Assembly: GCF_002266425.1 (NCBI RefSeq)
Contig: NZ_NPMN01000019.1
Span: 1-64,000 of the forward strand
Length of the DNA stretch: 64,000 nt
DNA from: Tissierella sp. P1
GTDB lineage: Bacteria; Bacillota; Clostridia; Tissierellales; Tissierellaceae
Reading direction: 5' to 3'
The notes beneath the pieces were generated by a model. That model was given only the letters and a program-made list of their open reading frames with translations. It was not told the origin of the DNA and did not search any database. The position numbers and the translations under genes were made by a program. Numbering within the stretch: position 1 is the first letter of the stretch; each line of letters opens with the position of its first letter. Below, piece by piece: positions 27,184-36,193 of the stretch.

Positions 27184-27236
27184 AAAAAATATTGCTGGAT
27201 AAAAGAAGGAATTTAGCAAAAAATGTAGAATAAAGT
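27184..27236 (+). repeat. Dispersed bipartite intergenic motif, copy 3
   Basis: AAAAGAAGGAATTTAG (27201-27216), seven bases, then TGTAGAATA (27224-27232). Both blocks are identical to copy 1, though the seven-base spacer differs. It ends 30 bases before the next start codon. Confidence 0.65.
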
Positions 27237-27266
27237 AATATATAATTTATGATAAAGGAGACTATA

Positions 27267-28007
27267 ATGGAAAGATTTACACAAAACAGAAATTTTATGA
27301 AGTCTGGTTTTGCAGAAGATATATTCTCTGACCAGGAAAAAGAATTACCTCAACCACCACTACAAAAACCTTATGAGGATGGTTTCAAGGTATTCGAGTT
27401 ACCTAGTATAAATAAAGATATAGTATTAAAGCAAGATGTACATAAGTGTATATCAGATAGGAAGACTCATCGTGAATACATCAAAAAAGCTTTAACAGTA
27501 GATGAACTATCATATCTTTTATGGGCAACTCAAAGAGTAAAAGAAATCAGGGGAGATAATTATGCCACAGTCAGGCCTGTTCCATCAGCTGGGGCAAGAC
27601 ATCCTTTTGAAACTTATTTAGCTGTTCAAAATGTAGAAGGGCTTAGAAAGGGCGTCTATAGGTATCTTGCAATGGAGCATAAGCTTTTATTTTTATATGA
27701 AGAGGAAGAAATAGCAGAGAAAATAACATCTGGAACTTTAGGACAAAAATTTGCTGGAACTGCAGCAGTTAATTTTATCTGGAGCTGCTTGCCTTATAGA
27801 GGGGAATGGAGATATGATAAACTTGCTCATAAGGTTATGCTTATAGATGCTGGCCATGTATGTCAGGCGTTATATATTGCCTGTGAGGCACTTGGATTAG
27901 GTACTTGTGCTATAGCTGCATATGATCAAGACTTTATGGATGAAATGATAAAAGTAGATGGAGAAGATGAGTTTGTAGTATATATGGCTCCAGTAGGTAG
28001 AATTTAG
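27267..28007 (+). CDS. SagB-type nitroreductase/dehydrogenase
   Basis: 246 aa from ATG 27267 behind AAAGGAGAC. SagB-family features: RKTHREYIKKALTVDELSYLLWATQ, VRPVPSAGARHPFETYL for FMN binding, GVYRYLAMEHKL, IDAGHVCQALYIACEALGLGTCAI, and a closing VVYMAPVGR. Relatives oxidise azolines in peptide toxins, but many stand-alone copies act on unknown substrates. No YcaO, cyclase or precursor peptide gene is nearby, so a RiPP role is not supported here. Confidence 0.85.
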   Translation: MERFTQNRNFMKSGFAEDIFSDQEKELPQPPLQKPYEDGFKVFELPSINKDIVLKQDVHKCISDRKTHREYIKKALTVDELSYLLWATQRVKEIRGDNYATVRPVPSAGARHPFETYLAVQNVEGLRKGVYRYLAMEHKLLFLYEEEEIAEKITSGTLGQKFAGTAAVNFIWSCLPYRGEWRYDKLAHKVMLIDAGHVCQALYIACEALGLGTCAIAAYDQDFMDEMIKVDGEDEFVVYMAPVGRI

Positions 28008-28018
28008 TGATAATATTA

Positions 28019-28045
28019 TATCCCCCAGAGAATATCTGGGGGATA
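28019..28045 (+). terminator. Stem-loop after the SagB-type gene
   Basis: A perfect 11-bp stem TATCCCCCAGA/TCTGGGGGATA with a 5-base loop lies 11 bases after the stop. The following GTATTAAATTATT is only weakly T-rich. The rest of the gap to 28297 shows no gene. Confidence 0.6.
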
Positions 28046-28297
28046 GTATTAAATTATTCAAGATTTATATATTAAATTGGGAAAATAAGTGATAAATACA
28101 ATTTTTATAGAGAGATAATATTCTGCAATAATAGGAATTGTCCTTATTATTATGAATAATGGCAAACTTTAGAAAAAAGTCTTGCATTTAGTGATATCCA
28201 TATGTTATTATAAGACAATTTACTTTTTAAAATCTAAATTTTATGAAGTAAAAAGGTATTAAATTTAATTAGATAGTATGAATAGGAGATGAGGAAT

Positions 28298-29100
28298 ATG
28301 GATTATGTTAAAGCTTATTATGATGAAAATTCTACTTTGGAGTGGGATAGACTTGATAATCCTTACTCAAGAATTGAATTTACTACTACAACTCATTTAA
28401 TAGATAAATATTTTAAGAATATAAGTAATGTTATTGATATAGGTTCTGGACCAGGGAGATATTCTATAGAGCTTATAAAAAGAGGTTTTGATGTTTCACT
28501 ACTGGATTTATCACAAAACTTACTTGATATAGCCAAAAAAATATAGAAAATATATCTAATAAAAAATATGACTATTTCTGTAAATCTGCACTTGAACTTG
28601 ATTTTATAGAAGATGATGCATTTGAATATGCTTTAGTTTTAGGCCCTTTATATCATCTTCACAATGAAGAGGACAGGCTCAAGGTAATAAATGATACATA
28701 TAGAATTTTAAAGCCTGGTGGTAGAGCTATAATAGCTTATATAAATACTTGGGGAGCACTAAAGGCAGCAGTTTATGAATTCCCAGATGTTTTTGAGGAT
28801 ATAGGCCATTTTGATAGATATCTAAATGGGAATATAAAGTTTAGTAAGGAAGAAAGTTTTACAGAAACCTTTTTTACTACAGCTGAACATGCAATCGTAG
28901 AAGTGTCAAAGAGTAAACTTAAGATAATATCTACAGCAGGAGCTGAAAGCTTTTTATCTGGATTAATAATGGATGTAAAGGATTTATATAAAAGAGACAT
29001 TAACTTATACAATAAATTCATAAAAAAGGCAGCTGAATATAGCGAAGAAGAGCAATATAGAAATACTACAGAACATTTCTTAATTGTTGTAGAGAAATAA
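28298..29100 (+). pseudogene. Class I SAM-dependent methyltransferase, frameshifted at an A-run
   Basis: The first frame gives VIDIGSGPGRYSIELIKRGFDVSLLDLS (SAM motifs I and II) and ends at 28546. The neighbouring frame continues with YDYFCKSALELDFIEDD, YALVLGPLYHLHNEEDR and ILKPGGRAIIAYI to TAA 29100. One more A in the seven-A run at 28535-28541 would join them as AKKNIENISNKK. The joined protein is about 267 aa and resembles UbiE/SmtA-type enzymes. ATG 28298 follows AGGAG at normal spacing. The cause may be decay or a homopolymer error. Confidence 0.8.
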
Positions 29101-29173
29101 TCTATGAAATTAAAATTAATTAAGCTTTTAAAGGACAACAAAAGAATTTCTATATTAGGAGAGGTGATATTTA

Positions 29174-30211
29174 ATGACAAATAAGAAAATAAGAGATTAT
29201 GGAATTAATATAGGTAATTTCACAATAGGAAGTAATAATTCTATTACTGATGTAAAGGGAGTAAAAGTAGGACATACAACTTTAGATGATGGAGTTATAA
29301 AGACTGGAGTAACTGCAATATTGCCACATCAAGGCAATATTTTTAAAGATAAGTTAATAGCAGCCTGTCATGTGATAAATGGATTTGGTAAATCTACTGG
29401 TCTTATTCAGATAGAAGAATTAGGTACTATAGAAACACCTATTATTCTTACCAATACACTTAGTGTTGGTATCGCTCATGAAACTTTAGTAAGGTATATT
29501 CTAGCTCAGAATGATGATATTGGCAGTACAACTGGTACTGTAAATCCAGTTATTTGTGAGTGTAATGATGGAGTGATAAATGATATTAGAGGCCTTCATG
29601 TGAAACAGGAACATATATATGAAGCTATAGAAAAATGTAATATTGAATTTGCTGAAGGAAATATCGGAGCTGGCACAGGTATGGTATGTTATGGATTAAA
29701 AGGTGGGATTGGTTCATCCTCTAGAATTGTTGAACTAGAAAATACTCAATATACAATAGGGGTGCTAGTCTTGAGTAATTTTGGCTCCTTGGAAGACTTT
29801 GTTTTAAATGGAGACCATATAGGTCCTAAACTAGTTGAAAAGACTAAAGAGATAGATACGACAGAAGATAAGGGATCTATAATTATAATATTAGCCACAG
29901 ATATCCCTCTTTCATCCAGACAACTTAAGAGAATAATAAAAAGAGTTTATCCTGGAATATCTAGAACTGGAAGCTATACAGGTAATGGAAGTGGTGAAGT
30001 GGTTATAGGATTTTCAACAGCTAATATAATCAAGCATTATGAAGAGAATGATGTAATTGATATTAGAGTAATTAATGAAAACAAGATAAACAAAATTTTC
30101 AAAGCAACAGTTGAGGCCACTGAAGAGGCTATACTAAACTCATTAATATGCTCTACTAGTTCCATTGACAGAGATGGGAAACAAGTGTATTCCTTAAAAG
30201 ATTTAATATAA
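29174..30211 (+). CDS. P1-family (DmpA/BapA-type) peptidase
   Basis: 345 aa of the self-processing DmpA/BapA fold: NSITDVKGVKVGHTTL, TGVTAILPH, the AACHVINGFGKSTG loop, GNIGAGTGMVCYGLKGGIGSSS, and the cleavage site Gly234-Ser235 in DKGSIIIILATDIPL, where Ser becomes the beta-chain nucleophile. Such enzymes remove N-terminal D-amino acids or beta-amino acids from peptides and amides. TAGGAGAGGTGATA precedes the ATG. No signal peptide is present. Confidence 0.9.
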   Translation: MTNKKIRDYGINIGNFTIGSNNSITDVKGVKVGHTTLDDGVIKTGVTAILPHQGNIFKDKLIAACHVINGFGKSTGLIQIEELGTIETPIILTNTLSVGIAHETLVRYILAQNDDIGSTTGTVNPVICECNDGVINDIRGLHVKQEHIYEAIEKCNIEFAEGNIGAGTGMVCYGLKGGIGSSSRIVELENTQYTIGVLVLSNFGSLEDFVLNGDHIGPKLVEKTKEIDTTEDKGSIIIILATDIPLSSRQLKRIIKRVYPGISRTGSYTGNGSGEVVIGFSTANIIKHYEENDVIDIRVINENKINKIFKATVEATEEAILNSLICSTSSIDRDGKQVYSLKDLI

Positions 30212-30407
30212 GAAATTTCTCTAAAAGTACTATGTAAGATAGTTTTTTGAAACTCATGTAGGTTAAATTTTCTTTAAAAATGAAAAATAAGTGAGAACTT
30301 CCATATGGTATATAAAAAATATAGCCTATGTTAGATTTAAAATAAAAGATAGATTAGGAATAAGGATATAGTACACTCTAAAGTTATTGCGGAATGGGGG
30401 AAGGGAA

Positions 30408-30977
30408 TTGAACCAAGAGGAAAGAATGTATGTTGTTGGAAGCCAGAAGATAACAATAGAAGAAGAGATAATTGGAAAAAGAATTCTAGATATTGGCGGC
30501 GGTGGAGAAGGTATAATGGGTTTATGTTATGGAGATAGGGTAATTGCCATCGATCCAAGGAAAGATGAATTAGAAGAAGCACCAGATGGACCATTAAAAA
30601 TAGTTATGGATGCAAGAGAATTATCTTTTCTAAAAAATTCATTCGATGCTGTAACGTCATTTTTTACATTGATGTATATTAATAAAGATGATCATGAAAA
30701 GGTATTTAAAGAAATATATAGAGTATTAAAGGATAATGGAGAATTTATTTTATGGGATGCCATAATACCAGAATATGATGGCAGTATAAAAGATATTTTC
30801 GTAATCCAGCTTGAAATAGATACCCCCATTAAAATAATTAAGACTGGCTATGGGATTTCAAGAAAGGATAAAGATCAAGATGTTGAATATTTCATCAGTA
30901 TTGGAGAAAACCTTGGCTTTGAAGCAATAAAAGTACAATCTCAAGATAAAGTATTTAAAATAATATTTAGAAAATAG
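30408..30977 (+). CDS. Class I SAM-dependent methyltransferase
   Basis: 189 aa from TTG 30408 after GGGGGAAGGG; the upstream TTG 30387 has no site. Motif I is RILDIGGGGEGIMG, motif II ends AIDPRKDEL, then KIVMDARELSFLKNSFDAVTSFF and the YRVLKDNGEFILWD strand. The glycine-rich loop is unusually long (GGGGEG). The target is unknown. It precedes mtnN, which would clear its by-product S-adenosylhomocysteine, but so would a housekeeping copy. Confidence 0.8.
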   Translation: MNQEERMYVVGSQKITIEEEIIGKRILDIGGGGEGIMGLCYGDRVIAIDPRKDELEEAPDGPLKIVMDARELSFLKNSFDAVTSFFTLMYINKDDHEKVFKEIYRVLKDNGEFILWDAIIPEYDGSIKDIFVIQLEIDTPIKIIKTGYGISRKDKDQDVEYFISIGENLGFEAIKVQSQDKVFKIIFRK

Positions 30978-31024
30978 AAAGATGATAGGTGAAAGATTAA
31001 TAAAAGATAAGAGGTGAAAAAACT

Positions 31025-31711
31025 ATGAAAAGAATTGGTGTTATAGGTGCTATGGCTTTGGAAATTGAGTTGTTAAAAAACAATATAAACATTAATACAA
31101 GTAAAAATATTGCTGGATTTGATTTTTTCTTAGGTGATATAGATAATAAAGATGTAATCATAACTCGCTGCGGAGAAGGTAAAGTAAATGCAGCCTCATG
31201 TACACAGATTTTAATCGATAGATTTGGTGTAGATAGTATTATAAATACCGGGATTGCTGGTGGATTACATGAGTCAGTTAAAATCTGTGATGTAGTAATA
31301 TCTAGTAATGTGACACATCACGATGTAAGAAAGGCCCAGATGGAAAATTGTTTTCCTTATAGGGAGTGTTTTCAAGCTGATGAAAGGTTAATTGAATCTG
31401 CTGTCAAAGCATGTGAATCACATCATAGTGAAGACTGGAATTATCATGTTGGAAGAATAGTAAGTGGAGAAAGCTTTATTCAAGATAGTAAAATAAAGAA
31501 AAATCTACTTAGAGACTATTCACCACATTGTGTTGAAATGGAAGGCTCTGCAATAGGACATGTTGCTTATATAAATAAGATACCTTTTGTGGTCATCAGA
31601 AGTATATCAGATAACGCTGATGATGAGGCTACAATTAGTTATAATGCCTTTGAAACTATTGCGGCTAATAAATCAGCAGAGATAGTTTTAAGTATGATAC
31701 AAATGTTGTAG
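31025..31711 (+). CDS. mtnN: 5'-methylthioadenosine/S-adenosylhomocysteine nucleosidase
   Basis: 228 aa. Hallmarks: IGVIGAMALEIELL with catalytic Glu13, INTGIAGGL, VISSNVTHHDV, CVEMEGSAIGHVAY for the ribose-binding Glu and IRSISDNADDEA with the catalytic Asp. It cleaves adenine from methylthioadenosine or adenosylhomocysteine in the methionine salvage and methyl cycle. AAGAGGTGAAAAAACT precedes the ATG. It sits in a run that includes four methyltransferases within 20 kb. Confidence 0.9.
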   Translation: MKRIGVIGAMALEIELLKNNININTSKNIAGFDFFLGDIDNKDVIITRCGEGKVNAASCTQILIDRFGVDSIINTGIAGGLHESVKICDVVISSNVTHHDVRKAQMENCFPYRECFQADERLIESAVKACESHHSEDWNYHVGRIVSGESFIQDSKIKKNLLRDYSPHCVEMEGSAIGHVAYINKIPFVVIRSISDNADDEATISYNAFETIAANKSAEIVLSMIQML

Positions 31712-31752
31712 GCAAGAAATATTTCTAAGTATAAAAATTGGAGTGAAATATA

Positions 31753-32289
31753 ATGGTACAATTAAAGCTGAAAAATGGACAGAATTTAATTATTAGGACA
31801 GCAAAGAAGGAAGACGCCTTGAACCTAATAAATTACATAAATAAAATAGGTGGAGAATCAGATTTTCTTACATTTGGTGACAATGAATTTGATATATCCA
31901 TTGAGAAAGAAGAAGTTATACTTGAAAGTTATATAGATGGAGAAAATAAGATATACCTTATAGCTGAAATTGAAAATAAAATAGTCGGAAGTTTAAATTA
32001 TAGTGGAGGTATTCGGCAAAGGACTAAGCATACGGGAGAATTTGGAATTAGTGTTGCTAAAAAATACTGGGGACTAGGAATAGGAAAAGAGTTAATTAGA
32101 TATATGATAGATTGGGCTAAAAAAGGTAATGTAGTGAGAAAAATTAATTTAAGAGTAAGAGAAGATAATGAAACAGCTATAAATCTATATACAAAATTAG
32201 GCTTTAAAAAAGAAGGGATTATATCTAGGGATTTCCATGTCGGCGGTAAGTACTATAGCTCTATATTTATGGGATTGGAAATTGATTAG
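31753..32289 (+). CDS. GNAT N-acetyltransferase
   Basis: 178 aa. The domain spans nearly all of it: LIIRTAKKEDALNLINYI, VGSLNYSGG, GEFGISVAKKYWGLGIGKELIRYMIDWA (acetyl-CoA loop) and VREDNETAINLYTKLGFKKEG. The pattern is close to RimI/YhhY-like and PhnO-like enzymes acting on small amines or amino acids. Spacing of 41 bases to mtnN suggests one transcript. Confidence 0.85.
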   Translation: MVQLKLKNGQNLIIRTAKKEDALNLINYINKIGGESDFLTFGDNEFDISIEKEEVILESYIDGENKIYLIAEIENKIVGSLNYSGGIRQRTKHTGEFGISVAKKYWGLGIGKELIRYMIDWAKKGNVVRKINLRVREDNETAINLYTKLGFKKEGIISRDFHVGGKYYSSIFMGLEID

Positions 32290-32361
32290 ATATTATGATC
32301 TTTAGCGTTAGTGATTTACTTTATATATAAATTTAAAATAAATTGTAAAGGAAGGATTAGG

Positions 32362-32433
32362 ATGAAGCTTAAATTCGGTAATTGCTCGGTGCAGTTTATA
32401 ATATCTGATAGCAGATTGTATCGAGCAGATTAA
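32362..32433 (+). CDS. Possible 23-codon leader peptide
   Basis: AAAGGAAGGATTAGG precedes ATG 32362, which opens a 23-codon frame (MKLKFGNCSVQFIISDSRLY and three more) ending TAA at 32433. The left arm of the following terminator lies inside it. This may be a leader peptide affecting the methyltransferase gene at 32498, or chance. Confidence 0.35.
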   Translation: MKLKFGNCSVQFIISDSRLYRAD

Positions 32434-32459
32434 TTAGTTATCAGTAAACTGCACTTTTT
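32389..32459 (+). terminator. Long-range terminator hairpin before the methyltransferase gene
   Basis: GTGCAGTTTA (32389-32398) pairs with TAAACTGCAC (32445-32454), followed by TTTTT. An inner CTGATA/TATCAG pair (32405-32410, 32439-32444) extends the stem. It overlaps a short reading frame and lies 38 bases before the next gene, so it may terminate the GNAT transcript or attenuate the next. Confidence 0.7.
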
Positions 32460-32497
32460 AGAAAACATTTAATATATTTTAAAAGGAGTGTAGTTTT

Positions 32498-33253
32498 ATG
32501 AATTTAGAAAAATTAAAAGAAACTTGGAGATATGAAGAACAATATTCATTTAAAGGTTGGGATTTCTCTCATATAAATAATCGTATGGAAGAAGAAACAC
32601 TACCATGGGACTATAAAAAAATAGTTAAGTCATATGTTAATGAAGAAAAAATATTACTTGATATGGGAACTGGTGGAGGGGAATTTCTTTTATCTTTAAA
32701 CCCAACAGAAGGAAAAACTTATGCAACAGAAAGTTATTTTCCTAATATAGAACTTTGCAAAGAAATATTAACTCCTCATGGGATTGAGGTAAGACCAGTT
32801 TATGATGACGGCAATTTGCCATTTGAGGATGATTACTTTGATATTGTAATAAATAGACATGAATCTTTTTGTCTATCAGAGGTTAATCGTATTTTAAAAC
32901 CAGATGGAATTTTTATTACTCAGCAGGTCGGAGGTATGAATAATAGAGAGATATCAAAGTTTTTACTAGGAGAGTATCCTAATACAACTGATATTGAATT
33001 GAATCTTGATAAAATCTTGATGGAAGCAAAAAATACTGGAATGAAAATTATTGATGCAGGAGAATATTTTCCAAAAACATATTTTCACGATATAGGAGCA
33101 TTTGTATTTTACGCAAGAATAATTGAATGGGAATTTCCAGGTTTTTCAGTAGAAAGATGTTTTGATAAACTTATTGAGTTACAAGCTAAGCTAGAAAAAC
33201 GAGGATATATAGAAATATTAGAACATAGGTATTTTTTAATAGCAGAAAAATAA
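32498..33253 (+). CDS. SAM-dependent methyltransferase
   Basis: 251 aa: ILLDMGTGGGEFLLSL is motif I, YATESYFPNIELCKE motif II, VYDDGNLPFEDDYFDIVINRHESF motif III and NRILKPDGIFITQQVGG the following strand. The N-terminus WRYEEQYSFKGWDFSHI is typical of a conserved clostridial/bacillar group whose substrate is unknown. AAAGGAGTGTAG precedes the ATG. Confidence 0.85.
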   Translation: MNLEKLKETWRYEEQYSFKGWDFSHINNRMEEETLPWDYKKIVKSYVNEEKILLDMGTGGGEFLLSLNPTEGKTYATESYFPNIELCKEILTPHGIEVRPVYDDGNLPFEDDYFDIVINRHESFCLSEVNRILKPDGIFITQQVGGMNNREISKFLLGEYPNTTDIELNLDKILMEAKNTGMKIIDAGEYFPKTYFHDIGAFVFYARIIEWEFPGFSVERCFDKLIELQAKLEKRGYIEILEHRYFLIAEK

Positions 33254-33417
33254 TGACTTAGGAAAATTAACATGACTTTCAAAAGGCTTAGCTAGATAAG
33301 GCTAAGTCTTTGAAGTACTTAGATATATATAACTCAATATCATAATAATAAATTTAGTAGTAGCAAGCAACGGAGCAAGTTATTTATATAATATTTAGAA
33401 TTTAAAATGGGGGAAAA

Positions 33418-33849
33418 ATGATGAAGGATAAGAGAATAGATATAGGAGTTAAGGCATTAATTTTTAATAACGATAAATTTTTAGTGATGCATAATAAAGG
33501 AGTAGAAGAGGATCTATGGGAACTGCCAGGGGGACGTATGGAATTTGGTGAAACAGCAGAAGAAACTTTAAAACGAGAAATGCTGGAAGAAACCGGATTA
33601 GCAGTTAAGCCAATAAAGTTACTAGACACATGGAGCTTAATTAGAGAAGACTATCAAATTGCAGGCATCATTTACTTATGTCAATTTGAAGAAGGAGAAG
33701 TGAGATTATCAGATGAACATGATGCATTTAAATGGATTAGTACAGATGAGGAATCACTGCAAATGATGTATGATGATTTTAAAATAAGAATGTTAAATTG
33801 GAATTGGGATGAAATTAGAGGGGGAAATTATGTATATAGAGTTAGATAA
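33418..33849 (+). CDS. Nudix hydrolase
   Basis: 143 aa with a complete Nudix box (starting GGRMEFGETAEETLKREM and closing EETGL) at residues 39-61, binding Mg and hydrolysing a nucleoside-diphosphate-linked compound. TGGGGGAAAA precedes ATG 33418, with an adjacent ATG at 33421. Its last 20 bases overlap the following GNAT gene, whose ribosome-binding site lies inside this gene. Confidence 0.88.
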   Translation: MMKDKRIDIGVKALIFNNDKFLVMHNKGVEEDLWELPGGRMEFGETAEETLKREMLEETGLAVKPIKLLDTWSLIREDYQIAGIIYLCQFEEGEVRLSDEHDAFKWISTDEESLQMMYDDFKIRMLNWNWDEIRGGNYVYRVR

Positions 33850-34630
33850 GGATGAGTATCAAATTGTAAGAAAATATTTTAATTTTAATTTTCAGATTCC
33901 TGCTGTAGCAGTTATCAATAAAGATTTTCCAGGAAAGATTTATGTAGATAATAAAGAAAATCCTAAAGGGATAATTGTGTGGGCTATATCAAGATGGGCT
34001 TATGCGTATTTTGAACTAGAAAATTTAAAAAGGAATAGAGAATTTTTTAAAGAGCTTATGATAAAAGAAATAGCACCTATTATAGATAGCTTAAAAGAGC
34101 AGTATTTTGAAGTGTATTCCCTGAATGATGATTATGATAAAATATTAGAAGAAGAAATAGAAGGGTTTTATCTATATAATAAACACTATGAAAATACATT
34201 TATCTTAAATGAAGAAAAATTTAATGGATTAGGTCTGAAAAATACTGATGGAGATGTACTGGAAAAGAGTTTTCCAATTATACCAGAAGAATATAAGAAT
34301 CATTTTAAAATAACTGGGATGAATAAAGAAACAGAGGGCATGATTTTCATAGTTGAGGAGAAAACAGTATCTCAGTGTGTAAATAACGGATTTGAATATG
34401 ATAACAAATACTTTATAGACCTTGATACTTTTAATGAAAAAGAAAGAAATAAAGGTTATGCGTCAATAGTAGCATATGAATTAATAAAAAAACAAAAAAA
34501 TAAAGGTATGAAACCGCTCTGGGAAACTAGGGAAGACAATATACCGTCTTTACGGGTAGCTGAAAAACTTGGATTTGAAAAATCAGAAAGATATCCTGTG
34601 TATATATGGAAGAAAGCAATTAAGAAGTAA
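33830..34630 (+). CDS. GNAT-family acetyltransferase (large form)
   Basis: 266 aa from ATG 33830 with GAGGGGGAAATT inside the Nudix gene, so translation is coupled. Residues 1-140 are a divergent N-terminal half; residues 160-266 carry the GNAT core (FIDLDTFNEKERNKGYASIVAYELI and TREDNIPSLRVAEKLGFEKSE). The layout matches the GNAT_acetyltran group of Firmicutes, of unknown substrate. Confidence 0.8.
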   Translation: MYIELDKDEYQIVRKYFNFNFQIPAVAVINKDFPGKIYVDNKENPKGIIVWAISRWAYAYFELENLKRNREFFKELMIKEIAPIIDSLKEQYFEVYSLNDDYDKILEEEIEGFYLYNKHYENTFILNEEKFNGLGLKNTDGDVLEKSFPIIPEEYKNHFKITGMNKETEGMIFIVEEKTVSQCVNNGFEYDNKYFIDLDTFNEKERNKGYASIVAYELIKKQKNKGMKPLWETREDNIPSLRVAEKLGFEKSERYPVYIWKKAIKK

Positions 34631-34686
34631 AGAAATTTGCCTAATGTTATGCTAGGTAAAAATAATAAATGCTTGGGAGATATAAT

Positions 34687-35562
34687 ATGGTGAAGTTTAC
34701 TTTAGTTAAAGAAGAAGATATTAAGAAAATCAGTGATTTTATAGCAAGATTAAATAGAAAAGAAGAAAGTCATATTGCTTATTGTGGTGATGATAGTGAA
34801 GAAATAGAGAATTCATTAAAAGAAGATATAACGGATATTCAATTTGATAAAAGTTTTGTAATTGCTACAGAAGAAAATAAAATAGTTGGTGTATTAGGAT
34901 TTGATGCAGATATGGAAAGGAATAATGCTGAAATCTGGGGACCTTTTATCGAGAATGGGAAATGGAGCATTGCAACTGATATGTGGGACAAGATGTTACA
35001 ATTGATTCCTAAGGAAATAGTAACGACTAGTATGTTTGTCAATAATAAAAATTATAATTGCCTAAAGTTAGCAGATATCCTTGGTTTTAGTAAAAATAGT
35101 GAAGAAATCATATTGGAATTTAAAAGAAGTGATTTAAATAATTTAGATGAAGTATGTTTGATAGAATTGGCTGTAGAGGATTTTGAATCTATGAAAGAGC
35201 TTCATGATAAAACTTTTCCCAATACCTATTATGATGGAGAAGAAATAATATCACGATTAAATAATCATAGAAAAGTATTTGTCTGTAAAGAAGCTAAGGA
35301 ATTAACTGGATATATTTATGTTGAGGCTGAGCCTGAATTTGATGAAGGAAGTATTGAATTTTTTGCAGTGAATGAATCACAAAGGGGTAAAGGAATAGGA
35401 TGTTATTTATTAACCATGGCATTAAGATGGCTATTTTCATTTAATTCTATAGATTCTATTAATCTTTGCGTTAATTCAAAAAATGAAAAGGCAATTAATC
35501 TATATAAAATGGCAGGTTTTAAAGAAAAACACCAGTTAAGTTACTTTATAAAGAGGGGATAG
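34687..35562 (+). CDS. Tandem GNAT acetyltransferase
   Basis: 291 aa with two GNAT-like halves. The N-terminal half (residues 1-145) keeps IVGVLGFDAD and SMFVNNKNYNCLKLADILGFSK but lacks a clear acetyl-CoA loop; the C-terminal half has EFFAVNESQRGKGIGCYLL and VNSKNEKAINLYKMAGFKEKH. Only the second half is likely catalytic. ATG 34687 follows TTGGGAGAT. It is 10 bases ahead of the P-loop kinase gene. Confidence 0.8.
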   Translation: MVKFTLVKEEDIKKISDFIARLNRKEESHIAYCGDDSEEIENSLKEDITDIQFDKSFVIATEENKIVGVLGFDADMERNNAEIWGPFIENGKWSIATDMWDKMLQLIPKEIVTTSMFVNNKNYNCLKLADILGFSKNSEEIILEFKRSDLNNLDEVCLIELAVEDFESMKELHDKTFPNTYYDGEEIISRLNNHRKVFVCKEAKELTGYIYVEAEPEFDEGSIEFFAVNESQRGKGIGCYLLTMALRWLFSFNSIDSINLCVNSKNEKAINLYKMAGFKEKHQLSYFIKRG

Positions 35563-35572
35563 GAGGAGCTAC

Positions 35573-36133
35573 ATGAAATTGATTCTAATATTTGGACCAC
35601 AAGCAGTTGGCAAAATGACAGTTGGACAGGAACTTGAAAAAATAACTGGACTAAAGCTTTTTCATAATCATATGACAATTGAATTGGTATCCCATTTTTT
35701 TAGCTATGGTTCAAAGGAAGGAAAAAGGTTAGTCAGTTTATTTCGCCAAGAAATATTTGAAGAAGTAGCAAAGAGTGATTTGGAAGGATTAATATTTACC
35801 TATGTATGGGCATTTGATATGCAAGAGGATTGGGATTATATAGATAAGGTATGTAATATTTTTCAATCTAGAGGTGGCGAAGTATACTTTGTAGAGCTAG
35901 ATGCAGAGTTAGAGGAAAGATTAGAGCGGAATAGAAGTCCTCTTAGATTAGAACATAAACCAACTAAGAGAGATATAGAGTTTTCAGAAAGAGATTTAAT
36001 AAGCACAATGGAGAAACATAGGCTGAATTCAATAGAGGATGAAATTAAAAAGGAAAATTATATTAGAATAAATAATACAGAGTTAAGTCCATTAGAAGTA
36101 GCCCAAATGATTAAAAAGAGGTTTGAATTATAA
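35573..36133 (+). CDS. P-loop nucleotide-binding protein, small-molecule kinase-like
   Basis: 186 aa with a Walker A GPQAVGKMTVG at residues 8-18, a LFHNHMTIELV segment and a lid-like NRSPLRLEHKPTKRD. It resembles the shikimate/gluconate kinase-like AAA proteins often found near resistance genes. AGGAGGAGCTAC precedes the ATG, and only 10 bases separate it from the GNAT gene upstream. The substrate is unknown. Confidence 0.75.
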   Translation: MKLILIFGPQAVGKMTVGQELEKITGLKLFHNHMTIELVSHFFSYGSKEGKRLVSLFRQEIFEEVAKSDLEGLIFTYVWAFDMQEDWDYIDKVCNIFQSRGGEVYFVELDAELEERLERNRSPLRLEHKPTKRDIEFSERDLISTMEKHRLNSIEDEIKKENYIRINNTELSPLEVAQMIKKRFEL

Positions 36134-36193
36134 ATGCACTGAGTATAAATATAGTTAAGGTTATAACTTAGCAGAAAGAATGGAGGGACATAA

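Noticed and set aside
27267-28007. A RiPP (azoline peptide) cluster around the SagB-type gene
   Set aside because: No YcaO, ThiF-like or precursor peptide gene; the neighbouring 57-aa acidic protein lacks a Cys/Ser/Thr-rich core.
28535-28541. Phase variation through the A7 tract
   Set aside because: Seven A residues is short for contingency loci, and several similar shifts across the window point to error or decay.
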